DNA of 64,000 nucleotides from Paramyrothecium sp. XJ0827 (taxonomy: Eukaryota; Ascomycota; Sordariomycetes; Hypocreales; Stachybotryaceae), in contig JAJFPB010000010.1 in NCBI GenBank assembly GCA_020881915.1, forward strand, positions 1,240,001-1,304,000, given 5' to 3'. Position 1 is the stretch's first letter. Each line of letters begins with the position of its first letter. A program made the translations under genes and the position numbers. A model generated the notes under the pieces. It searched no databases. It saw only the letters and a program-made list of their open reading frames with translations, and had not been told where the DNA came from. This document shows positions 44,502 through 57,708 of this stretch, one piece after another.

Positions 44502-46817
44502 CCCCATCGGATATAGTGGCCAGACCCAAGATGTCCAAGTCCGCAACCCGTTGATATGGATCACAGCAGCATGCATGGCAGCTAGCCCCTTCCCAGAATG
44601 TTCCCCGGAGCAACCAGGGCAGGAAGATGTTTGAGATTCGACATTATGACTTCACCGACCCTAGGTGATGTTGTGCGGTTTGCCTCATTGACCGGCGGCA
44701 CAGGACAAAGAAACTCTGATGGGCACCAGGCAGTGCTCAAGATGTAGAGCCGGTACCGGTATTGCTGCAAGAGCCATAACATGTGGTACCGTACATTTCA
44801 ACCATTGAAAAGCTCAAAGAAATGTGGGATTAATCAGCCCCGGAAACCTGGATGCTATGTTAGTGCTGAAAGAAGATGGGAGGAATGTCTATTTGGACGG
44901 ACCAACAATTGAGCGCAGTTGCACTCGAGCGCTTTGATTGATGCTTGCGCAGCGATGACATGTTGCGGTTGCAAAATTGGACACCGTTCTGAAATCCTGA
45001 GCAGAAGGACAGGAAGACTATCTGGAAACGCCAATAATCAGCTTCACACGATGTTCCTCATGACATAGGATGCATCGTAGTCACAGACGCACAGAGCCGT
45101 TGCTGAGCCATATCGCCCATCAGCCACGACCATCACAATGAGGCGGTGCTGGACCGTGAACCGCCTCCGTATTCGGAACCAGGACAGACGCTGGTTGACA
45201 AGGGATCTTCGTCTCAACAGATCCAGGGCAGGGTCTGAGGTCACAGATAACCACGTGCGCCGTCCCTCGCAACGTCGCGTCCATGCAGCAGATAATCATT
45301 CATATCCCCGAGAGAGCGTAATCGGAGGCTTCAAGTTCAATGCATTGATAGTTTATCTTGTGGTCCAGTCGGGCCGTGCCATGCACCGACTGTAAACTAC
45401 ATTCGGTGAAATACGTGTCACGGAGAAGCCTGACGCCATGCTCACCAGAAGAACTACGGAATGGTGTGAGCCAGCCCCTGGTTATCCTTTGAGCTCTGCG
45501 AATGACGGGGGAGACGGAGAAGCCGGTCCGCGCGGTGCGACCTTGCCGTCCGTCCATCATCCAACTGATGGAGAGGCGGGCTCTGCAGTCAGAAGAACGA
45601 GGCGTCGAGGATAAGCACGGCAGCGAGGCCTCCATGATCAACCGATCATCTTCCCCCCCATAATCCACTCCTTATCTCTTGTATTCTGTGTCAAAGGGGG
45701 GATGCCATCGATAGCACCCAGCAACGTTTCGCTACCCTCTCCAAAACTTCATTAGGGGGGCGAAAATGGAAACGGCGTGGAACACAACAGCTTCCATGGC
45801 ATCCCAGGCCGGAACCCACCTTCGATCTGGCTGACCCCGGTCGGGACCGGGGAGGCGAAATAGGGGACCGCTCCCCTAACCACACGGAGCAGGGCCGTGT
45901 CGCCCGCGCTGCTGGGAGAAGGCGAAGCACGCACCCCGGAGAAGAAGCAGACTCCGGCCCGCCCGCCTTTCCTCCCCTCCCCTTGCCTTGCCTCCGCCTC
46001 GCCGTTTGCTTGGTGGGCTTGCCGTCTCCTTTTTATTAATCAACTTGCCCCCCCTGGACCATTGGATGTATTAGGCCTGCCATTAGACTTTCTTGTTGCC
46101 CCGATTCGGAATTTGTTGGATGGCAAGCACAAAGGCAGAATTCAAGACAATCACGCCATACTGGTTTTGAGTCAAGTGAGTTAAGATAAGAGAAGACGGG
46201 AGTGGAGGGAGGGAGTGAGTCGAGCCGGGTCGCCATGCCAAATTTCCAACTCCTTCGTGCTCTCTGCACAGCCTTTTCTTTTTCTGTTTTTGTCTTTTGG
46301 GGCGGGTCTCAACAATGTTTCCGTTCGCCTTTCCTTTCCTTACCTGGCCTCGCCGTTGGTACCGGCTCGCACCCCGTGTCGCAAGGTACCTTGCCTTCGC
46401 CTTGTTAGTTTGCTCAGGCTGGACAGCTATCAGCGGTGATCGACGCAGCTATCCCCGATGGCGGTGTCGATTGCTTTGATTGCAGCTTGGGATTAGCTCA
46501 GTCCGGTCCGGCTGCTTGTGACTATTGTCCTCTTTCTCCTCTGCACCCCTGGCTACCCTTTTCTTAGTCGATTGAGGCCCCGGTGCAGATGGCTTGTATG
46601 GGCGCAAGGCGGTCAAGTCAACAACTTGTCGCTGCACTGTACCCTGCTTTCACATTTCCTTGGGGAGGGACCTCGTTCATTCGCTTGTTCTTCTTCCTAC
46701 TCCTCCAGGGTCAGTGCCAATGTCTCGGGATGAGGAACGAAGAAGCTCAGACATGCACAGCACAAGGGTCTCTGAGCAAATCATGCTTATCCATGAATAC
46801 CCTCGCCTCGCCTTGCC

Positions 46818-46845
46818 CTGGGCTGGGCTGGGCTGGGCTGGGCTG
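46818..46845 (+). repeat. CTGGG pentanucleotide microsatellite
   Basis: Five perfect copies and a partial copy of CTGGG, inside non-coding sequence upstream of the 48293 gene. Confidence 0.85.
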
Positions 46846-48292
46846 CGCATCGCATCTGCGAGATGCATTCGGTCCACCTCCCGACCGTTATTCCGTCGGT
46901 GATAGGATAAATGAAAAGCGACAGTTACTGAGGTCCCCGAAACGGCGTGCTCTTGGCATCTGCCATCGGCCGGATACCTCGTACCCAATCGTATGAGCAG
47001 CTCTCCCAGGGCTGAAGCAAGTAGAGTCGCTGAGGTACTGCCTTCGTATACACGCTAGTCCCTCATGATGCAAACTGTATGCAGCTCTCCGTACATGAAT
47101 CAACAGGAGCTTCGGGAGCTTGAGCTATGGCGGGTCCCCTCCTTTGCTCTCCCACCCCTTGTCGCAGCATCGTCCACATGGCAGAACAAGCTCTCTGGGA
47201 ACATTCCAATCCAATCTCGAGGATTAGCGAGAGTCCCAAGGCTAGTCCCGAGTCGAGTCCATGTCCAAGCCCCCAGGTCCTCCAGGCCCCCAGGCCCCTC
47301 CCCAATTCAACACACGCCAGTCCTCTCAACAAGAAATCTCACCACGGCGACCAGCATCCGTATTCGTACCGTTTCCCTATTCCTACCACAGCACAGTATG
47401 TTCGTCTCGTCTCACCGAAAAGCAAACTCGTCTCAATGAATTCCCACACACACACCTCGACCCCAGCAGCAGCCCATTATCACCCGCACCTGCAGGCTTA
47501 GCTTCTCTACCGCTTCTCACCCTCCCCCCCCTCCCCGCCTGCAGCTCTCCGTGACTTGGCGGCGCACTGTGGATGCCCGCCCGGATAGCTCTCCCCATCA
47601 CGCCCTCCTCGCTGAGAAGCCGTGGTGTTGAGACACACACACACGCACTTTGCGAATAGCGTACCATGGAATTTAGTGCCTTGAGTTACGTAGACCGTAC
47701 ACGTACTTGCAATGTACCGCCCGTCGCAGAAACGTACAGAAACCCATGTTTATGCATTGATTTGTCCCCTGTTCCCCGCTTCTTGCTCCCAGTCCTCCTT
47801 GATGCCACCCTTCGTACGGCCGCTGCCCGTCCAACATATACAGGCACCGTGCAGTACATCCGATGTACATCACCACAACACGCGGGCGCATTCTCCGATT
47901 TCCGAAACTCGTCTTCTTCCCTCTTCTCCTCTCCTCGTTCTATAATACCTACTCAGGTTCCATTGCATCTTTAATCCCATCCCGTAATCTGTCTCTCTTC
48001 CCCTCCCTCCCTTCTTTTCTTCCTTCATCCTTCATCCTCATCGATACTCTCTCTCTCTCTCTCATTCACACACACCCCTACCCCCCTTCAGTGAAAGCGC
48101 CCGCTACGTTGTCTTGTACAACAGAAAACAGAAAACACGCCGAACGCAACACGCCGGACATTGCTGCAGCTGCATTATCCCGAACGCTTTGCCTGCACTT
48201 ACACGGCATCCTCTCAAAACCCAAACAACCCAGCGCAAACAAGCAAGCCCGACGCATCCCTTTCTTGCATCGTACATCCTGCCCTGCCAGCC

Positions 48293-48982
48293 ATGTCTCG
48301 CGTCACCGCTCCCGTCTCCAAGCTCACCCGCACCCTCAACGCCGGCGCCGTGCCAACCCACAATGCCGGCGCCGTGCTCATGCCCAAGTACGCCGAGCTC
48401 CTGCGCACCCGCAGGAGTAACGAGCACCAGGACGTAAGAACCTCCCCTGCTCTCTTCGGATTGCCCCGATAGTCAAACCATAACACTGGCTAACTCTTTT
48501 CCCCCCTTTTGCAGTCTTCTCGCGGCTTGACGACCACCCATCGTCCCACGCCGCAGCCGTCCATCGCCAACCGCGCCAAGCCTCTCATGCAGACCTTCCA
48601 CAGCACCGCCGCCTCGGCCGCTCCCGTCTCGCATCTTGACACCACCCGCCTGCCCTCGCTGGACGCCGCCCCGGCCCCGAGCGACTTCGGCCTGCGTGTG
48701 CCCCTAGTCCCGGACAATTACGGCGCCCAGCACGACTCCTACGTCGCCGAGGCCCCGGTCTCCATCCCCGAGGTCACCATCGTCGCCGCCGACCCCAGCA
48801 ACGTCATTGCCGCCAACGCCCTCTCCGAGATTGAGGGCATCGGCCTGGACGGCGTCGAGCTCAAGTTCGCCCACGAGTCCGCGCAGCCCGCTCAGCCCGA
48901 GGAGCCCGGCATGGTGAGGGACATCTGGAGGGGCATGCTGGATGACGTTTTCGGCGCGCAGACCAGCAAAAAGACTGCTTAA
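48293..48982 (+). CDS. Small uncharacterised protein
   Basis: A 202-residue product from exons 48293-48433 and 48515-48982 (GTAAGA donor, TTGCAG acceptor, phase 0). I do not recognise a family. Residues 1-36 (MSRVTAPVSKLTRTLNAGAV onward) lack acidic residues and are rich in Arg, Ser, Thr and Ala, which could be a mitochondrial presequence. The middle is Ser/Thr/Pro-rich; the segment PEVTIVAADPSNVIAANALS and the C-terminal acidic helix MVRDIWRGMLDDVFG look constrained. Very GC-rich third positions and a clean intron support real expression. The ATG context is GCCATGTCT. Confidence 0.8.
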
Positions 48983-49666
48983 CTGGTGTGCAGGCGGTCC
49001 CCAGTGTTCCCTTTCTGTTCCTTTTTATGATGATATATGGAGATATTGTTTTTCCCCAAGCGCACGTCGCTAGGAAATCATGTTTACACAGTATCTCGAA
49101 ATGACTATTTTGTGATTTCTGACCAATGGCTCTGGTTTCGTTTGGGCGGCTCTCTGTCACAGCTTTTCACGACCACGGACAAGATTCTGGTTATTCTACG
49201 CGGTTGTAATTATCGGTACCTACATGCTAGCTAATAAAGCACCCGGCCAGCGCAGGGCGGCGATGGATTTCGTGTGACGACCAGTTCGGAAGTGGACTCG
49301 TAGCGATGTTCACAACAATGGATGTAGGCGAGATGTCAAGCGTAGGCGACCTACCTGTTTGACAGCTCGGATTGTGGGCCAAAAAGCTTCCATGTAATTT
49401 CAATTCCCAGTCCTATCTACCTAAAATATAGTGTACGCCATGGCTTACGTGCCATGGTATCGTCTCCTGTTCTGACAAATCGGTCTCTCGCCCAGTCTTA
49501 GCCAGTTGTTCCCATCGTAGATAGCAAACACTTCATTTGCGCCAAAAGACATCTTTTCCTGCCATAAGCCAGATCGAGTTTTCCACCTCCATCTCGCTGG
49601 CCGACTTCATGAACGTCCCTCATGCACCCAACGCCCATCGTCCTTCTTGTCCCGCGCGCCCCGCGA
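48983..49666. other. Convergent intergenic region
   Basis: 3' flanks of the small 48293 gene and of RAE1, about 680 bases; nothing else supported. Confidence 0.5.
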
Positions 49667-50866
49667 TTACCTCTTCTTCACGGAAGGTCGGGGCTTGCAT
49701 TCGTCACCTGCAATCGGGTGCAGCATGACCTTGATGGGCATCTGCTGGTTGTTGAACTGGTAGCCCTTGCTCCAGTCGTAGCTAACGGCGTACGCGAAGA
49801 TGGAGCCGCTCTTGTTGAACGTCGTCGCCGTAATGCTACCGCCCACGTTGGGGTATCCCTTGAGGCGGTGCTTCGCGTCCTTGTCCCAGAAGTGGAAGGT
49901 GCCGTCGGAGCCGGCCGTGCTGAATGTGCCGTGGATGGGGTGGAAGGAGATGTCGTTGACGGCGTAAACGTTGGTGACGTTGTTGGTGGGCGGATCTCGG
50001 TGGCACTTGAAAGAGAAGTTGAGGCTAAGCGCGTCAAGGTCAGCTAATCACATTCGACCGTTTCGGCACCATGAGCCGCAGAGGAAAACTTACGCTGAGT
50101 CCTTTTCCTCGACGTACTGGATCGCGCAACGACCCTCGATGCTTCCTATAGCAAAACCGGCCGAGTCGGCGAAGCAGCTGACGACCCGAGTCTGCCACTT
50201 GAGCGGGCTCTGCAGCGTCTTGTAAAACTTTGTCGGGTTCTTGAGGTCGATGATATTGATGTAGCGGTCGGCGGTGCCGACCACGCAGAGGTTGTCCCGG
50301 ACGTCCATTGAGTAGACCCGATCTTGGCATGCCACGGTTGCAGCCGGTCCCTGTTGCCTGAGATCCCAGTACTTGATGGTCTTGTCCCAGGACCCCGAGA
50401 CCACCATGGGCCCGCTGCCGTTATCGAAGAAGCGCACACAGCGCACAGCTTGGTCGTGCGTGCCGGCTACGATTTCCTGCTGAGAGCCCAGGTCGCAAAC
50501 CTTGACGTTCTTGTCCGCGCCGGCGGAAACGACCTTGGTGCCGTCCTAGCCCATTGAGTCAGCTGCCGTTCGTCCACAGCCCTGGCATGTCCGCATACAT
50601 ACCTTTGAGAAGTCGCAGTTCAGCACCGGTTGGCTATGCTCGTAGGCGTGACGCCCTTGGCTCTGACCGTTCGAGTTGATCTCGTAGATGCGGACCTTGT
50701 TGTCCCAACTGGAGACTGCGAGAAAGTCGGGCCCATTGGGGGCCGGCGAGAAGGCCAAGTCGGAGATGCTGTCGGTGGGCGGGTCGCTCAGCGCCACGTC
50801 GGACTTGAGGTCGCCCAGCGTCGGCGTCGACGACGAGGCTGCGGCTGACCCGAACAGGCCAGACAT
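49667..50866 (-). CDS. RAE1: mRNA export factor RAE1/Gle2
   Basis: WD-repeat nucleoporin-associated factor that binds the GLEBS motif of Nup98-type nucleoporins and supports mRNA export and mitosis. Exons (minus order) 50603-50866, 50094-50545 and 49667-50024 join to 357 residues, the usual length. It begins MSGLFGSAAASSSTPTLGDL and continues with blades containing AVSSWDNKVRIYE, SAGADKNVKVCDL, VSGSWDKTIKYWDLR, VGTADRYINIIDL and STAGSDGTFHFWDKDAKHRL. The end, IFAYAVSYDWSKGYQ and the basic tail VKKR, is typical of Rae1. Introns of 57 and 69 nt with GTATGT and GTAAGT donors. The last exon was recovered by splicing and read codon by codon without a stop. Confidence 0.96.
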
Positions 50867-53800
50867 GGTGGAGAGATCGGAGGAGGGAGAGTCGCGGAGA
50901 GCAGCGTTGGGTTTGAGCGAGGCAGAGGTTTTGCAGCAGCTTCAAAGGCGTGCTCAGCGGTGTTTGTCCGCGACACGCAGGCCCGCTGCTTGTTTGGCCC
51001 CACGATCCGTCTGGTGCTGAGGAACAGGTTCTCCGAAGGCCGACTGCTGGAATTGTTCAGACGTTGCGCAGGGCAGAGATCGCGACAGGAAGGGTTTCGT
51101 CGTCTGCAGGAGGGCGCTTGGGAAGCTTTCGATTCCGCAGGCACGAAGGCAGCTTCAACTGCAGCCTTTTGCTGCAAGGACGTTCATTGGCTGAATTTTT
51201 GCGCGTCACTGACCAGTGCCAGCCCGAGAAAAATCTGGGTTAAAGCCACGCCCCAGAAGTTCAATGCGCTCACACCGCCCCGCAAAAAAATATTGCCATT
51301 TTTAAAAAAACTCGAGCACCAACTTCTCTTCCTTTTCTTTCTTTTCCCTTTCAACCTCTCTCGCTCAACAAATCGCTATTCGAAGCTCACACACAGAGAC
51401 ACCGCATCTGCGGCGTCTCCCCGTTTGCTTTGGGAGAAAGTCCCCGGACGAGCTCTGTTCCAGAGCACGCGGAAACGCGCCGCCATAGAAGCACTGCGGC
51501 TGACCTCGCGCTGCCTTGGCCCTCTCCTTCCATCCGCCCCGTCCACTGCTAAATCTGCGCTGTCGAGCCCTTCGTCGAAGCCTTGTCTCGGGTGTCTCGG
51601 ACCCCATGGATGAAGATACGAGTCCGCGCCGGGGCATCCGAGACAGGGACCTTTGCGAGGGGTGAGGCGGCGTCGGATGGTGGACGGACGTGCGATGGTT
51701 GCGGGCGTGGTTTCGGGCGCCGAGGGTTTGTTGTCGAGGTTGATAGGTATGCGATTGCTCGGTGGAAGCCGAGTTACTCGATGGGGCTTATTCTTGAGGC
51801 GAGAGAGGTCCTTCCGTTGCCCCTGGCAGCAGTTCCTTTTTTATCACTCTGGGCTTCAGTGGAAGCTTTCCTTGGAATTGTTTTGCTGGTGGCACGAAGG
51901 GTTCGAAGTTCAGATGATGATGACCAATATTAGAGTCAAGCACCGAGATGGGATACAATCCTGTCACTGTGGACTACCAAACATATGTCTCTGAGAACTT
52001 CGAACCTGTACCTTTTTAATGGTAGCTATTGACCAACTGGAGAGCTTGTTTCGGGTCTTCCAAGGTCTTCCTCGTAGCCTCGACATTGAGCAAGAAGTCT
52101 TGCACAATGCCGTTGATATTCCACTGTTAATACGTAATGCTCCTTGATACGAGGCACATCAACGCCTGCTCCAGCCTCGTTTTGGCTCTGAGAGAAGCCA
52201 TATCGCTTTGTTGGACGCGTTCAGCGGCATTTCCGTGGCATGTAGCCACGAGGATGGTCAGCAGTCATCTCCAAGGGTCGCTTCAACTAGAGCTGCCATT
52301 TAGTATGCATGGTGACTTTCTGATAATTGTAGCAGCCGGAGGGAGGCTTTGTTAGAACCAAAGAGTGTGTCTTCATTCAAATCTAATAAGGGCCAATCAA
52401 ATGGCCCTCACCTTTTATGGCGGCTACAACATCGAACCCATAATTGGGATTTCGTTGATGATATCGCCACGTCCCGCTGCCTTTTGTGCTCCGCCTCAAG
52501 GGAGGCTTCACATTCTCATGAACACCACCTCACATATCAGCTCTAAGTTGAGGGGACAGCTCTTCTTGTCTACATGGTCCAGTAGAACCCCTTTTGACAT
52601 GCACCACGCGCGTGAGCTGGCCAGCATATGATAGTGTCTACACAAGGCTGAGATACTTGAAACAACCATGGCACAAACTGAAGGGCGGTGCGACCTTGCT
52701 GTAGCATCGTCGAAGCACACCAAGATGGCTGTATGCTCTATCGGCCTGACTTCAAGTTTCGTTCCAGTCATAAATTTGACAACTAGTCTCATTTGCTAAA
52801 GCAGAGTAATACACCATTCCGTCAATGGCGGCCCCAATGAGAATGGGGGGTCTAATTGTGAGATTTCGGACATTTTCGCTACAAAACCGGCGCAAGGGGT
52901 CTCGAATATATCGTGTCTGTCATTAAGTCGCTAAAGGCCAGCAACATCAGTCTCCGCAGGAAGAGCTCCCACCACCAACCCTCGAAGGGTCATGCGTGCG
53001 CAGGCTGAACGGCACAAGATGCAGGTCCCATTCCCATCTCATCTTTGGACTAGAAGAAAAGCTTGAGTTGTCCACAGTAAGACCATTGTCAAGTACAGGA
53101 CAATCGAGAAACGGGTTTCCGGTGCCACTGACATGCTATTACCGGGCAGCAAGTGGCAGATGGAATTGTTGGAAACGTCGAGGAGCACTCTTCAAGCTCT
53201 AGGCAACGTCAAAACATCGCACTTGGGTCAATCGCTTGCGAGCTATTCATCAAGCGCAAATGGTGAGGGCAACATATTTCTTAAACGCTGCTTCGTTGCG
53301 CTCGCAAGTATGAGAGGCCGCTATGAGATGATATCCGACGCGCTGTGGAAGACATTTGGGTGAGCGCTCCAGAACCGAACAGCACGAACCAGGCCAGTCA
53401 GAGCTTGGTTATTCATGCGACCTGGCTGATATTAAATGGCCTTCTGTGCTGGATCATGGGTAAGCCTGGGCCAGGGACTCATCATTGGTGAAGTGCCCAT
53501 GTGAACACAAAAGCCTCCCAAAACATATCGAGAGCTGGCGAGGTGCTAGTCAACTACATGTACCATATTTCTTCTTCTGAACTTTGGGCAATGTTTTTTG
53601 AATGTCATAGATTGCGTTCCTGTTACCATTTATGTACCGAGTACTGTGGCAGTCTCTTGATGACATCCCTCACATATGACTAGACTATTGTGAGTACGAG
53701 GAGTGCCTTGGCCACGACTGGAAATTGTAGAACTCGGCAAGGTTAACGGCTGCATTGACAAGAATGGTGGACGACAAGGGCTAATCCTTATTCCTTCCTG

Positions 53801-56800
53801 CGAATGGTCTGAACGAGTTGGAAGGTGAGGGCTCGACTTCACATTCTGTGTTATAGGATCCACGCGGGTCAACGTCCATTTATGTCTCGCAAGCCGCCGA
53901 CGAGGTCATCAGGTGTTCCCCTGTTTAGATTGTGCTCGTTGCCAAGTATCCGCTCGCTAAGTTTCGATATGGCGACATAGCCAAACGCTGTACGCTCGAC
54001 TCCTGACGCTCCCAATGGATCTTGAGGCACTGTGCTTTTGATGGTGGCAAAGCCAATGAGAGAGTGAATCTGAAAAGCATGTACGGTCGCACATATCATT
54101 TCCGGATGACCCTGCTTACATGCTGGTTCATCGAGGGTAACCTTATACAAGCTTCGATCAAGATACGCCGTCGACTTATCAGCCGTTATCAGAGTCTTTG
54201 AAACCGTCAGTGTATGAAATCCATAGTCCGCACACTACAGCACAATTTCTTCACAGTACCCTGGAAGAACTTCATGACGAGAGTAGAGCGATTTGATTTA
54301 AGAAGAGGGATAGCTACAAGAGCTACAGCTTCAAGATCTGTTCGTTGTCTGACTACGCTGTGGTCGAGTCCAAGACCTGATTCGTAAAAGCCTCACTCGT
54401 TGATGGGTTATCTTACTCCCCAGGGACGAATCCGTATGCCCGCTACTGCGCGAGACCGCCAGCAGCAAGGGCCATTCGGCTTGACTGCGCTGCTGGAGGC
54501 TACTGGAGACCGCATAATAAGGCCGATGAGCTTCAGAAGTCTGCAACTCCGTGACGACTGCAGCTGCAGCAGGCCAGTTCCGGTGCCGGAATCTGACGGC
54601 TACTGGGAGGCATGAGAGCTGCAGGGCTTTGCATTTGCCAAGTCGAAACGAACCCTGGGGAATTTAGGCACATTGGTGTAAGGTCAGATTGGTGGACCCA
54701 TGAGGGTCCAAAGTAAAGGAACCATTAGCAAATGACTTGGTTTGTCGTACGACGCCATGTGCGGAACAGATGAGGTGGCGTCTCCCTTGATACGCTTATG
54801 CCATATAGGCAATGAGCATACGGAGGAGTCGTTGCAAGCCATGCTACCGGATCTGAGGTTCCATTTAACTTTGTCTCAGGGTATCAGGTTGAAGGATGGT
54901 TCGAATGGCCATGTCATGCAACTGACGAGAAAACACTCCATGTGGCCTCGAGTGGCTTCGCAAGGACGCGCAGGCACAGTAGCCCACTCGACTTCACAGC
55001 TTCCTCCAGCATGCTCCGTTCGAGCAGCTAAGGGATCTGGACTCGGAGCATATGCACAGCGCAGTGAAACCGGGGCCACACGGGTGGACGACTGCGAGCT
55101 AAACACTGTTTGGGTTCGCAGGAGTGTAGTCAAGGGTGCCGCTGGCTTGGACCTTGTGGAGCAGTCCCCAGCTAGTGCGACTCCGGTGCCACGATGTCCT
55201 GCCTTGAGTGTCTTGTCATCTGCTCTTCACGGCGAAGTCATGCGTCTCGAGCAGTAGCCCACATCAGTCAAGCCGTGCACGCACTCTCTCGCATTGAGAT
55301 GGCGAGCCAAGACCAGCAGAGAGATGGGCTTAGGTGACGCATAAAGTTGCGTCCGTGCCAACCTCAAGCTCCGTCTGCCCATTTGCCTAAACCTCCAAGG
55401 CTCGCTCGCTTGCCTAGACTTCCGCCTAAAATCAAGAGGCACTTTTCCTTCCCGCCAAGCCTGGAAACCCCATTCATTACCCTCCCCCTGTACTTCTGTT
55501 TCTGGCTGGTGGCACGACCGATACACGCTGCAGCCCGTCTCACGTAGCGGCGTCGGTCTCCTGGTGCCGCGAAACAAAAAACCAAAGGGGGTTCGACGCG
55601 GCACACACCAGGCGGGCTAAGACGCATGAGGGCTCGGCTACGCAGGTCCCCGAGCGGTCTTTTCGGGAAGCAACATGCAGTCGCAGAAGATGATGGAAGC
55701 AAAGTAAAGCCAAGACTTGGCGGCCCACTGCACTGTTCTGCGTCGTCTTGGGTCTTGGGCACAGAGCAGTACTGTACTACGTAGTAGGATGCAGGAACGG
55801 CGGCCGACTGCCGAAGGAAACGGATGGTGTCTCACATTGCTGAGAAGGGGAATTGATCTTCAGAGCACTGTCCACTTCTTACGTCGTCAACCACGTTTTT
55901 TCCTCGTCGTGCCTTTTCTTAGCATCGACCCGTTCCCCTCCCGCCAGGGCTGAAGGACGGGCCTTTAAAATAAGGCACGGGCATCGCTGGGTCGGTCGGG
56001 TCGTGGTCGTGGTCGCGCTCTTTCTGCCCGGGCTTCTGTCCCCATCCCCCATTTCCATCCCCGTTCCATCGGTCTCGCTCTCCAGGGTCGCATGAACGGG
56101 GATGCGCTGGAAGCGCAGCCCGGATGACCCACCACAATTCTGCGCCCTCGCGCGCAGCAGAAAAGAGCAGAGTGCAGCTCTCCCCAGGTACGTAACGGGG
56201 TGCGACCCCTGGCCGCAACCCCAACCATCCATCCATCCATCCCATCCACACGGGGCGCTGGGACAGGGGTGGAGGAAGGGGAGAGGAAGGGCTAGTGCTA
56301 CCATGTAGGTTGCAGTCACATCACACCGGTGCTCCACCAGTCAGCACGCTGAATGTTGGGGAACGAACGAGCGACGAGTGCGAGCCTGGTGACGATTTGG
56401 GGAAAGCAGTGCGCTAAAGGATGCTCAGCGAGGGCTTTTTACGTCGCGGCCCCCAAGAAGAGAGCAAACCTCATCACCGTCGCCAACCAGTGCCATCTCC
56501 TCAATCTCCTTCTTAGTTAGCTCAGGGCTGAACGCTGGGGGTCGAGGAATCCGTGTAGAAGCAATGGAAAGCCGCAACTGAAGTGGTTCCCCCCCCAGGT
56601 CCACTGGGGTTGAGCCGGGACTATTGATCGGTTCTCGCACGATGCCAGAAAAGTGACCCCTGTCGAGAGACGGCCCCCTGCTCTGCTCCTCTTCCTCCTC
56701 AACAACATGTCCTCCTCGTCCACCACGCGTTGCGTCTCTCGTTTCGCGATGCACTGGAGAAAAGCTCCTTGGCGACACCCGAGCCCCCTCCACTCTCCCC

Positions 56801-57708
56801 CCATCATACTCCGTCGTACAGAGTAGTCCGCCCTAAAACAGTGGCTCCCATCGCTTGGGCCCGTCTGTGACAATGGCTTCGCCTGCTAGCCAACCCCCCG
56901 CCTGGTAAACCGTCCCTGAGGCCATTTGGAAACCGTTGGTCGTCTGCTCCCAAGCCATCCTCTTGCACGCCGCTTTCCCGTTGGTCGACGCGTAGCTGTT
57001 TTCCGCCAATCGCGCAGGTCCAAAATGTCGAGGGCGCTCGTTCTAGACGCCCCCCTCCTCCCTCGGGCACCCAACAGTCCCCTCTTGATTCGGCAATTCG
57101 TCAATCTGCTTAAACAAGTAAAATGACACCCAGAGCATCGGTAACGTAGCCCCGGCGCGCGCGAGGGAAAAGAGACAAACCCTCAGCATGTAATGAAGCA
57201 GCTGTTGGTTCTGTGACGCGGTTTGCTGTCTCCCCCTCCCCTGGGATCTTGACCCCCCGGTTCCATCACTTTTTCTCGCCGCTCCAATATAATTTCGACA
57301 AGCCTGCCCCTTCTCGGTGTCTTTGGCTCTTGGTACTATATATTATATTGCATGACTGCCTGAAGCGAGCGTAAGCTGAAAGGAACGAGTAAAAATTCCG
57401 CCACGGCTGGCCATCCTTGCTCGCTGGGGTACCATTTCCCTTGCCGTGGGCTCTACCCTGCCGATTCCCTCGCCTTCACTTATAGAACCTGTGTGCCCTG
57501 CCGTCCTTTGCTGCTTACGCTGCTGTCTGCCCGGTCGTGACACAGCCTCTGAAGAACTGGACCGTCCTGTTTTTCCCGTCCCCGTTCTTGTGCACGCCGG
57601 TCATCCTCTCTCTATGTGATCATCAAGTCGAGGGACCATTCGACAACTGTGTCGTTGACGAACAAGTCGTTGAACATACCGAGGGCCCGGGCCCACCGCC
57701 GACTCACG
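50867..57708. other. 6.8-kb gene-poor region
   Basis: No gene is well supported between RAE1 and the CFEM gene. The first kilobase is RAE1 leader and promoter. At 52-55 kb the DNA is AT-richer. On the minus strand near 54.2-53.88 kb, frames reading LITADKSTAYLDRSLYKV and, after a plausible 50-nt GTAAGC...TTTCAG intron, IHSLIGFATIKSTVPQD may be exons of a small gene, but I could not complete it. From 55.4 to 57.7 kb the sequence is C/T- and G-rich with simple repeats and looks like promoter or leader of the CFEM gene. Frames such as 54742-55257 are judged accidental. Confidence 0.4.

Larger units (their letters stand above)
44123..48292. other. 4.2-kb gene-poor, pyrimidine-rich region
   Basis: Between the GT8 start and the small gene at 48293 I find no supported gene. 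Frames near 44.1-44.6 kb are plus-strand fragments without domains and include a short repeated word. From about 45.9 kb to 48.2 kb the plus strand becomes C/T-rich with simple repeats, CA and CT runs; such sequence is typical of fungal promoters and long leaders, so much of it may belong to the transcript starting at or before the 48293 gene. Confidence 0.45.

Noticed and set aside
54742..55257. 171-codon plus-strand frame
   Set aside because: No recognisable domain, unremarkable codon use, and no splice or promoter support.
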